Shown here in pieces: positions 34,598-42,915 of a DNA stretch of 64,000 nt. This DNA comes from Breoghania sp037026715 (GTDB taxonomy: Bacteria; Pseudomonadota; Alphaproteobacteria; Rhizobiales; Stappiaceae), in contig NZ_JBANCG010000010.1 in NCBI RefSeq assembly GCF_037026715.1, positions 62,001 to 126,000 of the forward strand, read 5' to 3'. Numbering within the stretch: the first letter of the stretch is position 1; each line of letters begins with the position of its first letter. Under the pieces are notes generated by a model, which saw only the letters and a list, made by a program, of their open reading frames with translations, was not told where the DNA came from and searched no databases. A program made the translations under genes and the position numbers.

Positions 34598-36954
34598 TTC
34601 AGCATCTCCATTTGAAAATCCGGCCGCTCGCGCCAGCCCGCCGGGGCCTTCTCCCCGCGACCGCCGCCCAGAATGTCGATCCCGCGCCCGATCGCCTGCA
34701 GCGCGAGATCGAGCACGACGCTGTCGCTGCCGGACTTGAACAGCACGAGGTGGTTGTCGACGTTGCTGGTTTGCAGGAAGGCGCTTTCGGTCGGCGTCAG
34801 GTTGAGCGGCGCGAGCTCGGCCTCGGTGTTGTAGGAGGAGGGGTAGACGAGGCGGGTGACCGCGCTTTCCAGGATCGCGTCGCCGGCCGCGCTGTTGACG
34901 ATGTGCGAGACGCGCTGGGTGAGAAGAACGACCGCCACGTTCTTCTTTCGCATGGTCAGCATCCAGTCCTTCAGGCGGACCTCGAAATAGGGGTCGTCGA
35001 GCAGCTTCCACGCCTCGTCGAGGACAAGCAGCGTCGGCTCCTCGTCCTCCACCTGCCGCTCGATGCGGCGGAAGACGTAGCTGAGCCACGCGGTGCGCAC
35101 GATGGCGTTGTCGAAGATCTCGGTGAGGTCGAAGGCGGTGACGCGGTTCTCGAAGCTCAGCGGATCGCGCGTCTTGCCGCCGAACAGCCAGCCGAACTGG
35201 CCGGTCAGATCCCAGCGGCCGAGCCGGTTGTAGAGATCGCCGTCGTCGTCGGTGGCGCGCAGCTGGCTGCGGAACTGCTCGTAGTTCTGAAGGCGCGGAT
35301 CAGCCATCATGTTGGCCTGCACCGCGTCGTTGAGCGCCTGGATCTGGACGGGGTTGAGGTGATGGCCGTCATGTTCGACCAGCGCCGTCAGCCAGTCGGC
35401 GAGCCAGGCCGCGCCGCGGTTGTCGGCCTCCGCCCCCATCGGGTTGAAGCCGGTGTCCTCGCCCATGCGCACCGAGGAATATTTTCCTCCCATGGCGCGG
35501 ATGGCCATCTCGAAACCGTTGTCCTTGTCGAAGACGATGACGCGCGCGCCCAACCGGTGCGCCTGGCTGAGCAGGAAGGCCATGCCCAGCGTCTTGCCGG
35601 AGCCGGTCTGGCCGAGGATCAGCGTGTGGCCGACGGTGCGCTGGCCGGGCTTGCCGGCCAGATGGAAATTGAAGCGGAAGGTCTCGCCGCGCGCGGTCGG
35701 CACGATGGTGACGCAATCGCCCCAGGGGCAGCGCTCGGGCGGGTTGCCCTTGGACAGCCCGTGCATGGCGGTGAGTTCGGCGAAATTCTGCGAGGAGATC
35801 ATCGCCGGACGGGTGCGATAACGGAAATTGCCGGGATGCTGGGCGAAATAGACCGCGCGGGCGGAGAAGCTCTCGCGCACGATCGCCGCCCCCACCTCCT
35901 GCATGGCGCGGGTGGTGAAGGAGACGGCCTCCTCCAGTTCCTGCGGACTTTCGCAGAAGAGCGCGATGGAGCAATGATGCTCGCCGAACACCACCCGGCC
36001 GGAGGCGACGTCGTCCTCCGCCTGTTCGAGCTGCGACATCAGCGAGACGGCGGCGTCCTCCGCCGCCTGCATCTGCTTGCGCACCCGCGCCACCTTGCCC
36101 TGCGCGGTGATGTTGTCGATGGGCGTGAAGCTCTGGGTGACGACCGTGTCGTAGGGCAGGTTGAGCTGGTCAAGGATGCCCGGGAAGGTCTCGGTCGGAT
36201 AATCCTTGACGGAAATGATCGTGGCATGGCGCTTGCGCGCCGGATCGGGGTGATCGCATTCGAACACCTTGCCGTGGAAGGTCGTCGGCGAGCTCGCGAT
36301 AAGGTCCGCCAGCGGCGTGAATTTCGCGCCCGGCACCAGCCGCCCGCCGGATCCGTCGATGAGCGTACGCAGCAGCGCCAGCCATTCCCCGCCCGAGACG
36401 GTGAGCCGGCGCGGCTTGGCCTCGTTGACGCCGACCATGCAGGTCTTGACCATCTGGTCGAGCCGGACGGCGCGCGCGCGCAGTTCCTCGCGCGAGAAAT
36501 GGTCCTGCTTGCCGAGGAGGTTGATCAGCCGCGCGATGCGCTTGGGCGGCCGCATCACCAGGGTGACGACGGTGACCCGGTCGCGCAGGCCGATGGTCTG
36601 CAGATAGTCCTGCCAGCGCCGGTCGATCTCCTCGTTGAAGGGATCGCTGGTGACGGGGGCGAGCACGGGCTTGGTCTCGATGGAGACCCGGTGGACGTAA
36701 TAGGCGATGTCGCCGCGCTGCTGGGCGATGAAGCGGGAGAAGGCGTTGCACAGCTCAAAGGTCTGGCGCTGGTCGGTGGTGTCGGCGTTGATGCCTTCCA
36801 CCGCGAAGGCGGCCATCACGTCGCCGTCGCGCAAGAGCAGCGTGTGATCGTCGATGGCCCCCAGATACGGCAGCCCGCTGACCAGGCGCTCGCTGTGGGC
36901 GCCGGGCTTTTCGTTCAGATTGCGCATCGCCTTGGAGAGGGGGGCCTCAAGCAC
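34594..36954 (-). CDS. virB4: VirB4 secretion ATPase
   Basis: 786 residues. Walker A GQTGSGKT is at about 448-455 and Walker B LLVLDEAWKLL at about 640-650, with the conserved HIVNSAAGDAILESAVTRLVYPS region near the C-terminus. The largest and most conserved ATPase of the channel. It begins with GTG eight bases inside virB3; an ATG nine codons later is the alternative. Confidence 0.97.
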   Translation of the reverse strand: MLEAPLSKAMRNLNEKPGAHSERLVSGLPYLGAIDDHTLLLRDGDVMAAFAVEGINADTTDQRQTFELCNAFSRFIAQQRGDIAYYVHRVSIETKPVLAPVTSDPFNEEIDRRWQDYLQTIGLRDRVTVVTLVMRPPKRIARLINLLGKQDHFSREELRARAVRLDQMVKTCMVGVNEAKPRRLTVSGGEWLALLRTLIDGSGGRLVPGAKFTPLADLIASSPTTFHGKVFECDHPDPARKRHATIISVKDYPTETFPGILDQLNLPYDTVVTQSFTPIDNITAQGKVARVRKQMQAAEDAAVSLMSQLEQAEDDVASGRVVFGEHHCSIALFCESPQELEEAVSFTTRAMQEVGAAIVRESFSARAVYFAQHPGNFRYRTRPAMISSQNFAELTAMHGLSKGNPPERCPWGDCVTIVPTARGETFRFNFHLAGKPGQRTVGHTLILGQTGSGKTLGMAFLLSQAHRLGARVIVFDKDNGFEMAIRAMGGKYSSVRMGEDTGFNPMGAEADNRGAAWLADWLTALVEHDGHHLNPVQIQALNDAVQANMMADPRLQNYEQFRSQLRATDDDGDLYNRLGRWDLTGQFGWLFGGKTRDPLSFENRVTAFDLTEIFDNAIVRTAWLSYVFRRIERQVEDEEPTLLVLDEAWKLLDDPYFEVRLKDWMLTMRKKNVAVVLLTQRVSHIVNSAAGDAILESAVTRLVYPSSYNTEAELAPLNLTPTESAFLQTSNVDNHLVLFKSGSDSVVLDLALQAIGRGIDILGGGRGEKAPAGWRERPDFQMEMLK

Positions 36955-37225
36955 GGTAGGTCACCCCCTCGCCGGTGAAGACGCCGGGATGCATGCGCGT
37001 CGTCTGCACGGTGACGATGAACACGTCGATGATCTTCGGGTCGTAGGCGGCCAGCGCCCGCAGGAGGCCGTAGCCGCCGCCCGCGCTCACCAGAAAGAAG
37101 ACGAACGACCCGGTGAAGATGAAACCGAGCATCACGGTGCAGATCAGCACCACCAGGTACATGATCGGCAGGCCCGCGAAACTGACCTCGCGCGTCAGGC
37201 CGATGAAGAGCGTCGTCGGTTGCAT
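36947..37225 (-). CDS. virB3: VirB3 inner-membrane protein
   Basis: 92 residues; begins with the family-like TTLFIGLTREVSFAGLPIMYL, and two hydrophobic segments lie between about 18 and 60. VirB3 partners VirB4 at the inner membrane. Its end overlaps virB4 by 8 bases. The ATG follows a 310-base non-coding gap after virB2. Confidence 0.95.
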   Translation of the reverse strand: MQPTTLFIGLTREVSFAGLPIMYLVVLICTVMLGFIFTGSFVFFLVSAGGGYGLLRALAAYDPKIIDVFIVTVQTTRMHPGVFTGEGVTYRA

Positions 37226-37286
37226 GGCTTTGTGCTCCGGTTAAGGGAACGCCGGTCGGGGTGAGGGGCGCCGGACGCGTGCTCGG

Positions 37287-37336
37287 CCAGGTCCGCCGCC
37301 GGCCGCGATGCGGTGGGGGGCGGACGGCGGACCTGG
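37287..37336. other. strong hairpin in the virB2-virB3 gap
   Basis: CCAGGTCCGCCG (37287-37298) and CGGCGGACCTGG (37325-37336) form a perfect 12-bp stem around 26 bases. On the virB mRNA it follows the pilin gene by about 200 bases. No T run follows on the minus strand, so it suits mRNA stabilisation or partial attenuation rather than full termination. The rest of the 310-base gap (37226-37535) shows no gene. Confidence 0.6.
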
Positions 37337-37535
37337 ATTTCTTTCCGGGCCGACCCCGGGAGAGGGATGCCGCCCTGTCAGGCGGCCCCGGGTGGGAGGT
37401 GTCGGCCGGGGAGCTGTCCGGACGGGGGGAAACCGGAACGCGAGCTGGTCGCATCCGGCGCCCCGCGGTGCGACCGGTCGGCGGGCGGGTGTCGCCGCCG
37501 TCCGGTCGCGCAGTGCGTGGTCAGGCGGTGCTCGG

Positions 37536-37847
37536 TCAGGCGGCGGTGATGTTGTCCACGAAGGTCGCCGCGCCGAACACGATGGCGATGCCCAGCACGA
37601 TCGAGACGGCGAAGGTCCAGTCCATCCGCCCGGTCATGAAGGAAAAGCCGACCGCCATCACCGCGATGGCCGAGATGGCGATGCCGATGGGGCCGGTGAT
37701 CGCGTCGACCACGGTTTCAAGGAACGTCTGGATGCCGCTGAAGTCCTGGGCCGCCCCCGGGCTGGTAAGCGCGAAGGTGACAATCGCCGCGTAGCCGACG
37801 ACCGGCAGGTACCTCTGACAATGCTTCAAGATCTCGTTGGTTTTCAT
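37536..37847 (-). CDS. virB2: VirB2 major pilin
   Basis: 103 residues. A long signal peptide ends at about SPGAAQ (residue 34), then a helical hairpin of two hydrophobic segments follows (ITGPIGIAISAIAVMAVGFSFM and FAVSIVLGIAIVFGAATFV) with a short charged loop GRMDWT between, the VirB2 signature. Builds the T-pilus. Confidence 0.96.
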   Translation of the reverse strand: MKTNEILKHCQRYLPVVGYAAIVTFALTSPGAAQDFSGIQTFLETVVDAITGPIGIAISAIAVMAVGFSFMTGRMDWTFAVSIVLGIAIVFGAATFVDNITAA

Positions 37848-37889
37848 AGGGTCCTCGACACGGTTTCATTTGCTGTGAGGTTCTGAGGA

Positions 37890-39437
37890 TCACTCGCGCG
37901 CGGGGCCGGACGCCGAAATCGGCACGAGCAGCTTGCGTTCCGTGAAGGGCAGGGCCTCGAAGGCAGGCGGTGCCGCGCGCGGGTGGGCCGGCTCCCCGGT
38001 GGGGGCCGTCGCGGCGCGCCGGGCGGAACCGGTCGCGTCGTTGCGGGCTCCACGCGCCGGCTGGCGGTGGAGAATGGTGGTGTTGGGGGCATCGGCCGCC
38101 TGCGCGTGCGCCGAGAAGGTGGGCGCAGTGGGCGTACTGGGCAGGCGGTCCTGCCGCTTGGCCGCGACAGGCCGGGCCGTTCCCGCCAGAACATCGGCCA
38201 TCCGCGCGGTAACACCCTTCAGCGCGACGGGATCGGGCTTGCCGACACAGGCAGGTCCGCGCACCGGAGCCCTTGCCAGCACGACCCGCGCGGCCGGCGG
38301 CGGCACGTAGAGCGGCAGCTCGTCGGCCAACGCAGCCACTTTCACCGGCTCGGCCCCCCGCTCGGCGTCGAGCGACGCGAGCGCGGCGGCGGGCCCAGAA
38401 ACGGAAGCGGAAGTGGGGACGGAAACGGGAACGGCGCGCGCGGCGAGCAGCAGGCGCATCAGCGCCTGTTCGCGCGTGCTCCGGCCCTCGCCTGCCGCAC
38501 TGGCGAAGCGCGTTCGCGGGGCATCGGTCTTTACCGCGTGCAGGATGTCGGCGACATATTGCCGGGTCTCGCGATAGGGCGGGATGCCGCCGTGTTTGCT
38601 CACCGCGCCGGGGCCGGCATTATAGGCGGCGAGCGCCAGCGCGGGCGATCCGAAGCGCTCCAGCATGGCGGTGAGATAGGTCGCCGCGCCTTCCAGGTTC
38701 TCCTCGGGCGCGAAGCTGTCGGCGACGCCGAGGGCGCGGGCGGTGCGCGGCATGAGCTGGCCCAGCCCGCGCGCGCCGACGGGAGAGACGGCGCGCGGAT
38801 TGAACGCGCTCTCGCGCTGGATCATCGTGGTGAAGAGGCGGACGAAACCCTCCGGCGACAGCCCGGCCCTCAGCACGCCCTCGCTGCGGGCAAAGCGCCG
38901 GGCGACCTTGACGGCCAGGTCGCGCATTTCGTCCTGACGGTCGGAAAGGGTGCGGCGCATGGCACGCGGGGCCGGCAGCTTCAGGCCCTTGCCGAGCCCC
39001 TCCATGGCGGCGGCGCCATCGCCCTCCGGCGCGTCCGGCGCCAGCACCAGGGCGATCAGCTCGGCAACTTCCTCGTCCGTCGGCACCGCGCCGCAAACCG
39101 TGCGCGCACGCTCGGTCTGGCGAACGATCGAAGAGGGCATGCCGGCCGGATCGATCCTCGCGGAGAACCCGGACAGCAGCGCCTCCATCGTGCCGGGGGC
39201 CTGATCGGCTGCCGGGTCGGCGTTCTGGCCCGGGCCGGATCGGAGCGGCGCACCCTGCGGCGCGCCGCTCCCCATCGAAATGAATTGTCCGTCATTGGTC
39301 TGCTCGAAAACCGCCGCCGGGGCTTCATCGGCGCACCCGAGCAGCACACCTGCCAACATACCCGTCAGCACGATGCTTCCGGCGGTATAATGACCTATCC
39401 GGCAATCGACTACGCTTCTTCGATAAATAGAAGCCAT
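37890..39437 (-). CDS. virB1: VirB1 lytic transglycosylase
   Basis: 515 residues. An N-terminal signal segment ends in a lipobox-like LLGC (Cys about 35), followed by a helical region, the SLT domain and a long disordered tail. In the SLT domain the catalytic Glu is about 209 in MIQRESAFNP, then GLGQLMPRTARALGV and AYNAGPGAV. It opens peptidoglycan for channel assembly. It is the first gene of virB and longer than Agrobacterium VirB1 (about 245). ATG chosen; a GTG three codons upstream is possible. Confidence 0.93.
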   Translation of the reverse strand: MASIYRRSVVDCRIGHYTAGSIVLTGMLAGVLLGCADEAPAAVFEQTNDGQFISMGSGAPQGAPLRSGPGQNADPAADQAPGTMEALLSGFSARIDPAGMPSSIVRQTERARTVCGAVPTDEEVAELIALVLAPDAPEGDGAAAMEGLGKGLKLPAPRAMRRTLSDRQDEMRDLAVKVARRFARSEGVLRAGLSPEGFVRLFTTMIQRESAFNPRAVSPVGARGLGQLMPRTARALGVADSFAPEENLEGAATYLTAMLERFGSPALALAAYNAGPGAVSKHGGIPPYRETRQYVADILHAVKTDAPRTRFASAAGEGRSTREQALMRLLLAARAVPVSVPTSASVSGPAAALASLDAERGAEPVKVAALADELPLYVPPPAARVVLARAPVRGPACVGKPDPVALKGVTARMADVLAGTARPVAAKRQDRLPSTPTAPTFSAHAQAADAPNTTILHRQPARGARNDATGSARRAATAPTGEPAHPRAAPPAFEALPFTERKLLVPISASGPARE

Positions 39438-39696
39438 GGAAAACACTTTCGGGTTTTGAATATAATAGTCTTACGTCGAATACATGTACGAGATTATTTA
39501 CCAACTACACGCCTGTAAAGAGGAAATGTAGCCAAAAATGGCGATTTTTTCTTTATTTTCTCTGCAATTCAAGCGTATTTATCGTTAAAACCGTAACAAC
39601 AATTCGCACCGTTAGTAAAAATCGGAAGACAGGACCGCAATTCCGGCCTGCACGAGCGCTTCAACGAACAGATCGACATCCGCACGAACATACAAA
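39438..39696 (-). promoter_or_regulatory. AT-rich virB promoter region with a vir-box-like sequence
   Basis: About 39440-39625 is AT-rich and contains TGCAATTCAAGC (39563-39574), 10 of 12 bases of the Agrobacterium vir box TNCAATTGAAAY, about 125 bases ahead of virB1. One weak site without a virG gene in the window is only a hint. No gene was seen between virB1 and the first border. Confidence 0.35.
39656..39696 (+). other. candidate overdrive next to right border 1
   Basis: A/C-rich, T-poor stretch just outside the border, containing CATCCGCACGAACA (39677-39690), identical to 14 bases outside right border 3 (58308-58321). VirC1 and VirC2, the known overdrive-binding proteins, are encoded in the window. 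Confidence 0.5.
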
Positions 39697-39752
39697 GACG
39701 ACAGTTCTCGTATCCTGCGCGCCAGGGAGGATGACTCAGCAGATCACGTGCG
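39697..39752 (+). other. T-DNA right border 1 (nic site)
   Basis: Border half GACGACAGTTCTCG-TATCCTG ends at the predicted VirD2 cut 39717|39718. It is followed by the extended core up to ACGTGCG at 39752. The 42 bases 39711-39752 are identical to right borders 2 and 3 except one A for G. The nic heptamer TATCCTG|C is that of RP4 oriT and Agrobacterium borders. AGATCACGTGCG is repeated at 39761-39772. Confidence 0.85.
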
Positions 39753-39955
39753 ACATGGAAAGATCACGTGCGGGCGGGGACGCGGTCGACACTTTCACAT
39801 CGGCATACGCGCACGCAGCAGGCACAGAGACGGCACGGGGAAGGCGGCAGGATCAGGCAATCCGGTCAATTCAATCTCTACGGTAATGACAGTGTCTGCG
39901 GTAATGACAGGCTCTCGGGTCGTGACTGGCCCGCAACGACGATCCATCCCCCCAT

Positions 39956-40827
39956 TCAGATACTCGCGAAATCGCCCATCAGAGCGTTGTACTCCTCCAC
40001 ATCCAGGGGAGAACGGGTCTGCGTGCCCTCGCTCACCATCTCCGGGCCGGCGGAGGGGTCCTCGTCGGAGTGCCAGGAGGAGGTTTCCTCGCTCGGCTCA
40101 TCGAAGCTCCGGATCTGGCACAGGTAGTTGACCACGGCCTCCTCCGAGGGGGCATCGTGCAGGCGGACCTGCGGGAAATCCTGATAGGTCGGCGGCAGAT
40201 CGCACAGCACGATCGAGACCTGCGCGATCCGCATCAGCGAGGCGAAATCGGGATGCTGAATGATCGCGATGCCGGTCGTCTCCCCAATGCCCAGAGCCTG
40301 ACGGTAACGCTCGAAAGCGGCGGGGAAGCCGACCCCTTCGTCGATCTCGCCCGGGATCGAATTGACGTACTCGCGCTGGCGCATGTACTCGATCGAACGT
40401 CCCATGCCGGTGGCGAGCAGAGCGAAATAGGAGGTGGTCTCCTCTCCCATCTTCCCGGCGCTTCGGGCATAGGCGCAGAGGCGGAAATGCTCCCCCCAGC
40501 GTTTCAGCGTCTTCGTGTTATCCAGCGCCCCCGTCGCACTGAGCCCGTTCATGGACTGGTGGATATAGGGCTGGCCGGCGTGTCAGATCAAAGGCACCGG
40601 AAACGGGAAATGCGCCTTACCTTTTCCGCGCGGAGCGCCGCGCGCAAATTCTCGTCGTCCCACAGACGCTCGCAGTCGGAATCATTGAGGCGGTCGAGAG
40701 GGACAGGCTGCAGAGCGGGATCGGCGGGCACGCTGCCGGCAAGCGTGTGCCGAGGTCTGAGCACGACGCGCCCGTAAGGGTTCTGGTGCTGGCCCGGAAA
40801 TTGGCCCGGATACTCGTTCAGGTCCAT
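39956..40827 (-). CDS. intron-containing eukaryote-style gene of unknown function (T-DNA 1)
   Basis: Two exons on the minus strand: exon 1 at 40827-40621 (69 codons, starting MDLNEYPGQF), and exon 2 from 40570 (or 40555) to the stop at 39956. Splicing gives about 273 (or 268) residues. Unspliced, translation stops 11 codons into the intron. The ATG sits in a near-ideal Kozak context, CTGCCATGG, with no Shine-Dalgarno sequence. A TATA box lies about 95 bases upstream. The product has no recognised domain: an N-terminal Pro/Gln part, a helical middle (WGEHFRLCAYARSAG, FALLATGMGRSIEYM), an acidic Ser-rich stretch (SFDEPSEETSSWHSDEDPS) and the end EEYNALMGDFASI. It looks like a host-targeted protein, with the intron blocking full-length expression in the bacterium (inference). 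Confidence 0.75.
40571..40620 (-). other. spliceosomal-type intron (50 nt; alternative end gives 65 nt)
   Basis: Minus strand: donor AAAAG|GTAAGG at 40621/40620, branch-like TGATCTGACA (CTGAC) around 40582-40586, acceptor GGCCAG at 40571 twelve bases after the branch A. A second acceptor CACCAG at 40556 is also in frame (15 bases later). Both join codon AAG to an in-frame codon (phase 0) and bridge two open frames that are otherwise separated by a stop. Confidence 0.8.
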
Positions 40828-40917
40828 GGCAGGCAGGTTTTTCAGACAGACCGATAATCGCGAAGAAGACTGCGTGTCGGGGATGCCGGAACGAGGCAAC
40901 GAGGGACGAAGCCCCTC

Positions 40918-40924
40918 ATTTATA
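40918..40924 (-). promoter_or_regulatory. TATA box of the intron-containing gene
   Basis: Minus-strand TATAAAT in GCCTATAAATGAGG, about 95 bases ahead of the ATG, leaving room for a start site about 30 bases downstream and a 5' UTR of about 60 bases. It lies in the 595-base divergent gap 40828-41422, which otherwise has no gene. Confidence 0.65.
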
Positions 40925-41274
40925 GGCGAGACACGCCCCTCGGCGCCCGGCGAAGTCCGATCGGATGCGCGAGGTCGCGCAAATTGCGATGACGTGGCCC
41001 CCGCACGATGTGTCATGTGTCATGCCACTTGTCATGCCACCAGGTCAGCTGAAGGGGGCGCGTGCGCGGGCATATTGCCCCTTCGGGCAATGATTGGCGG
41101 GACGAGGCGGGATCAGGCCATCACGGGATCAGGCCATCAGGGGGGCGGGGTCGCTCGTATTCGCGGCGCGGTCGGATCAAACGGCACGTCGTGCCCATGC
41201 GATGGTCAGCATGTGAAAGCCGTTCTTGCCGCGACCATCCTTTCGACCGGAGGCCTCCCACCTTCGCGAAAGGC

Positions 41275-41281
41275 ATAAAGG
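41275..41281 (+). promoter_or_regulatory. TATA-like box and pyrimidine-rich leader of the plus-strand T-DNA 1 gene
   Basis: CATAAAG is followed at 41300-41340 by a strongly C/T-rich stretch (CTGTTCCGTCTCTTCTCTCT and onward) and a leader rich in CATTTCAT and CATC motifs up to the ATG at 41423, the layout of filamentous-fungus core promoters. Confidence 0.5.
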
Positions 41282-41422
41282 GCGCGTCGTCGCCCACCTG
41301 TTCCGTCTCTTCTCTCTCCTCCCATCGCACCCGCACTCCGTCTCATCATCCTTTGTGACAGACACCTTTCACCAGACTTCATTTCATTGCCCCCGACTTC
41401 ATTTCATCATCCAGGAACCATC

Positions 41423-42730
41423 ATGCCCGTTTCCGATTTCCGGGAGGTCGTCCAGCGCCTCAAGCAGGAGATCGATCTTCTTCCCCTACGCCTCACCGAT
41501 GCGCTGGCGAAGATGCTCGTCTCCCCGGCGCCGGATGCCCCCTCCCGGGACACGCTGGAGGAGCTCACGCGCTATCTGGCCGGCCTCTCCGAGGAGGAAT
41601 TCGCCGCCCTGTTGAGCGATCTCAAGGCGCACGAGCCGTTGCCCGAGACGACCCAGACAGATGGCCTTCAGTGGTACGAGTGGAACGACGAGCGCGCCGA
41701 CGACATCCCCGCCGGCATCGAGGAGGCCGCCGGCCGCGATCCCGTCGCCCAATTCGCCGACATGGAGCGCCGTGTCCTTGCCGCTCTCGCCCGCCCGGCC
41801 ACTGAGCCTCGCGAGGACGTGCGCGCCGCAGATGCGGTCTTCACCGCGCTGGAGGAGGAAGAACCCGCCTTCTTCCAGATGCTTCCCTCCCCCGTCATCC
41901 CGCCGAACGCCGGCACGGGCTTCGACCTTGAGGCCCAACCCGTGCCCGTCAATACCCCCGCTCCCGGCGACGCTGTTGTCAGCGGCGGGCGCCGCGCCGC
42001 GATCCTTCTCGCCACCTGCGTCGCGCCCGGCGTCGCCACCGCCATCGTCACCGCCGCATGGAACCTGATCCGCCAGGTCCCCGAGCGCGACCTTTACGCC
42101 GCCGATGGAAGCATCGACCTGAAGCGCGCGGGCTTCGAGACGCTCGCCAGCGTCGGCGCAAGCACCGTCTACCCGCTGCTCCTGCGCCTTTTCGACGGGG
42201 CCCGGACCCGCTGGGTCGGCTCGGTCGCGTTTTCCGATCAGATCGGCCCCACCGGGGCGCTCTCCTTCGGCGTCCCTCTGCTCAAGCATGTGAGCGCGGC
42301 GGCGCTTGGCGGAGAGAGCATCAACCTCGCGATCGAGCTTGCCGCCTACCGCGCCCGCGGCGATCCCTCGCGCATCAAGTATCACCTCGCCGGCAGCTAC
42401 CAGCTCGCGTTCTTCGGCGCGTTCCTCGCCAACACCGCCGGCGAGGCGGCCACCCATCGCACCTGGACCTACACCTTCACCGACCCCGAGGCCCGCGAGA
42501 GCCTGATGCAGACGCTGCGCGCCTTCCGTCACGATTTCAGCACCACCGGCTATGTGATCTACGAGGTGGTTCCGAACCTTCCCGTCTGGTTCGCCTACGA
42601 ATGGTATGCGGAAAAGATCGGCGCCACGCACTGGCGCTCGTTCCTTGGCCTGTGGGCCTTCGTCTTCTCGTTCAAGACGCTTGTGGGCGGTGCCGGAGCG
42701 ATCAGGCAGAAGGTGGAGGCGCGCCGTTGA
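41423..42730 (+). CDS. unknown multi-span membrane protein (T-DNA 1)
   Basis: 435 residues, one open frame. The N-terminal 185 residues are acidic and helical or disordered (KQEIDLLPLRLTDALAKML, TLEELTRYLAGLSEEEFAALL). The rest has several hydrophobic segments (about 200-220, 245-260, 275-295, 335-355, 385-400, 405-425) and ends in a basic tail, IRQKVEARR. ATG in context CATCATGCC (A at -3). AGGA seven bases upstream could work as a ribosome site by chance. No family recognised. Its C-terminal segment and first hydrophobic segment recall the T-DNA 3 protein at 58904, so the two may be distant relatives that enter host membranes (inference). Confidence 0.75.
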   Translation: MPVSDFREVVQRLKQEIDLLPLRLTDALAKMLVSPAPDAPSRDTLEELTRYLAGLSEEEFAALLSDLKAHEPLPETTQTDGLQWYEWNDERADDIPAGIEEAAGRDPVAQFADMERRVLAALARPATEPREDVRAADAVFTALEEEEPAFFQMLPSPVIPPNAGTGFDLEAQPVPVNTPAPGDAVVSGGRRAAILLATCVAPGVATAIVTAAWNLIRQVPERDLYAADGSIDLKRAGFETLASVGASTVYPLLLRLFDGARTRWVGSVAFSDQIGPTGALSFGVPLLKHVSAAALGGESINLAIELAAYRARGDPSRIKYHLAGSYQLAFFGAFLANTAGEAATHRTWTYTFTDPEARESLMQTLRAFRHDFSTTGYVIYEVVPNLPVWFAYEWYAEKIGATHWRSFLGLWAFVFSFKTLVGGAGAIRQKVEARR

Positions 42731-42768
42731 AGGGGAGGAAAGGGGAAGGCGGGAGGGGAGAAGGATCA

Positions 42769-42810
42769 GGGAGGAGGGAGGAGGGAGGAGGGAGGAGGGA
42801 GGAGGGAGGA
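42769..42810 (+). repeat. six tandem GGGAGGA heptamers
   Basis: Exact heptamer repeat in a purine-only tract between the end of the T-DNA 1 gene and left border 1. One strand is all purine, so triplex formation or copy-number change is plausible. Confidence 0.9.
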
Positions 42811-42915
42811 GAAGGGTCGTCACTCGTTTGTAGAATAGCAGGCGGATATCTCCGCAAGGGCTTCGCCCGTCCACTCGCTTGAATTGATCTTGCCCGGAGC
42901 ATTCCCGGTTCCGGT

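Noticed and set aside
40588..41016. Minus-strand 142-codon frame taken as one bacterial gene
   Set aside because: Its upstream part runs through the TATA box region and its last 11 codons lie in the intron; only 40621-40827 is accepted as exon 1.
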